A stretch of 53,925 bases of DNA from Bacteroidales bacterium. GTDB lineage: Bacteria; Bacteroidota; Bacteroidia; Bacteroidales; NBLH01. Of the stretch, positions 52,914 to 53,925 are shown piece after piece. Position numbers and translations under genes: made by a program. Under the pieces are notes generated by a model, which worked only from the letters and a program-made list of their open reading frames with translations, ran no database searches and was not told where the DNA came from. The stretch lies in assembly GCA_016937695.1 (NCBI GenBank), contig JAFGWC010000052.1, forward strand, positions 1 through 53,925, given 5' to 3'. Within the stretch, counting starts at the first letter, position 1; the number at the start of each line of letters is the position of its first letter.

Positions 52914-53925
52914 ATGAACGAAAATCTGAATTATAAAATTGCACTTGGTATGATTTCCGGAATTGGGAATATGAATGCTAAAAAATTAATTGCCTATATT
53001 GGAAGCGTTGAAGGAATTTTTAAAGAAAAAAGACAAAATCTTGAAAAAATTCCAGGAATTGGAACAAAACTTTCTTTAGAAATATCAAATTCAAATGCTT
53101 TAAATGAGGCTGAACAAGAAATTTCTTTTATAAATAAAAACAATATTGAAGCAATTTTTTTTACAGAAAAAACTTATCCTGAAAGATTAAAACATTGCGA
53201 GGATTCGCCAATAATAATATATAAAAAAGGTAAATTTGACCTGAATAAGACTAAAATTTTAAGTATTGTTGGTACCAGAAACGCAAGCCAATATGGAAAA
53301 GATAATTGTAATAAATTAATTACTGATTTATTTGAAAGTGGTCATAATCCGCTTATAGTTAGCGGATTAGCTTATGGCGTAGATATTTGTGCTCATAAAG
53401 CTGCAATAAAAAATAATTTAGCAACTGTTGCAGTTTTGGGACATGGTTTAGATATAATTTATCCTGCAGCGCATAAAAATTACGCAAAAGAAATATTACA
53501 AAATGGAGCTTTATTGTCAGAATTTTCAAGTAATTCAAAATTAGATCCATCTAATTTTGTGAAAAGAAACAGAATTATTGCAGGAATGTCTGATGCTACA
53601 ATAGTTGTTGAATCTGCTAAAAAAGGCGGTTCTTTAATTACAGCTGAATTAGCTAATTCATATAATCGTGATGTATTTGCTTTTCCTGGTCGTATAAACG
53701 ACAAGTTTTCAGAAGGTTGTAATTTATTGATAAAAACAAACAGAGCTGCATTAATTGAGAGTTATAAAGATATTGAATATATACTTGGTTGGGAAAAAAA
53801 GGATAAAAAAGCTGTTCAAGGAAAATTATTTATTGAACTTAAACCCGAAGAACAAAAAATATATGATTTATTAAAAGAAAACAAAGAATTAAGCATTGAT
53901 CAAATTAGTTTAAAATCAAATTTAC
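52914..53925 (+). CDS. dprA: DNA-processing protein DprA (3' end cut by window)
   Basis: 337 codons to the window edge. N-terminal SAM-like helix-hairpin region (ALGMISGIGNMNAKKLIAYI and IPGIGTKLSLEI), then the Rossmann-like core: ILSIVGTRNASQYGK, LIVSGLAYGVDICAHKAAI, VAVLGHGLDIIYPAAHKNY, FVKRNRIIAGMSDATIVVE and KKGGSLITAELA. A winged-helix domain begins at KPEEQKIYDLLKENK and is cut. DprA loads RecA on single-stranded DNA during natural transformation. The last 130 bases are repeated in inverted orientation at the start of the window. Roughly 30-40 residues should be missing. Confidence 0.96.
   Translation, partial: MNENLNYKIALGMISGIGNMNAKKLIAYIGSVEGIFKEKRQNLEKIPGIGTKLSLEISNSNALNEAEQEISFINKNNIEAIFFTEKTYPERLKHCEDSPIIIYKKGKFDLNKTKILSIVGTRNASQYGKDNCNKLITDLFESGHNPLIVSGLAYGVDICAHKAAIKNNLATVAVLGHGLDIIYPAAHKNYAKEILQNGALLSEFSSNSKLDPSNFVKRNRIIAGMSDATIVVESAKKGGSLITAELANSYNRDVFAFPGRINDKFSEGCNLLIKTNRAALIESYKDIEYILGWEKKDKKAVQGKLFIELKPEEQKIYDLLKENKELSIDQISLKSNL
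53796..53925 (+). repeat. Right copy of terminal inverted repeat (inside dprA)
   Basis: Reverse complement of 1-130 with mismatches only at 53838 and 53801; the last 87 bases are identical. It covers the linker and start of the winged-helix domain of dprA. Confidence 0.95.

Noticed and set aside
1-53925. Circular replicon suggested by matching ends
   Set aside because: The end repeats are inverted, not direct, so they cannot be circularisation overlap.
1-53925. CRISPR arrays, insertion sequences, prophage or tRNA genes
   Set aside because: No regularly spaced repeats, transposase or phage genes, or tRNA-like cloverleaf sequences were seen in the intergenic stretches.

Overview
The window is AT-rich bacterial chromosome (no prophage, IS, CRISPR, tRNA or rRNA seen) from a member of the Bacteroidota, probably Bacteroidales-like. 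Supporting signs are: TAnnTTTG promoter boxes; starts that lack a Shine-Dalgarno sequence and sit in A-rich leaders; two S46 dipeptidyl-peptidases; a GlmX-type bifunctional GlcNAc-1-P enzyme; type B L31; a GlsA/GlsB glycine-lipid pair; and a dcw cluster with the FtsL-like/PASTA-PBP arrangement. Several genes (ftsL, murG, ftsQ, secreted yidD) appear to start with TTG. Both window ends carry the same stretch of dprA in inverted orientation (1-130 versus 53796-53925, 128/130 matching), so this is probably a complete contig that stops inside a repeat.

Layout. 1-750: detached dprA 3' fragment, a possible tiny membrane ORF and a terminator. 751-7537: yebC, miaB, lon, glmX and rpmE2, housekeeping genes in mixed orientation. 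7882-11575: etfB-etfA-acyl-CoA dehydrogenase operon. 11667-16288: thiL, a transglutaminase-like lipoprotein, a SPOR protein and a long PurF homologue. 16363-18199: glsA-glsB lipid genes. 18483-34910: one long co-directional division and cell-wall cluster, mraZ-rsmH-ftsL-pbp-murE-mraY-murD-ftsW-murG-[lipoprotein]-murC-ftsQ-ftsA-ftsZ. It is preceded by MraZ boxes and closed by a strong terminator. The lipoprotein between murG and murC is an unrecognised gene with its own promoter.

35151-43335: two glycosyltransferases, then two S46 peptidase paralogues on the minus strand with a plus-strand membrane-protein/HTH-regulator pair between them, then rnhB. 43508-47982: a DUF4384-type secreted protein, an operon of a double-headed SiaB-like kinase, SiaC-like protein and gamma-carbonic anhydrase, and a small membrane protein. 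48020-52734: small exported proteins, including a YidD homologue that carries a signal peptide, tightly coupled to two paralogous TPR/membrane proteins. This is the region most likely to hold an undescribed envelope system. 52914-end: dprA, cut by the window edge.

The clearest functional themes are peptidoglycan and division (dcw), envelope lipids and glycans (gls, glycosyltransferases), periplasmic peptide degradation (S46) and electron-transfer-flavoprotein-linked acyl-CoA oxidation. All calls come from reading the sequence and from remembered family motifs; no database search was possible.
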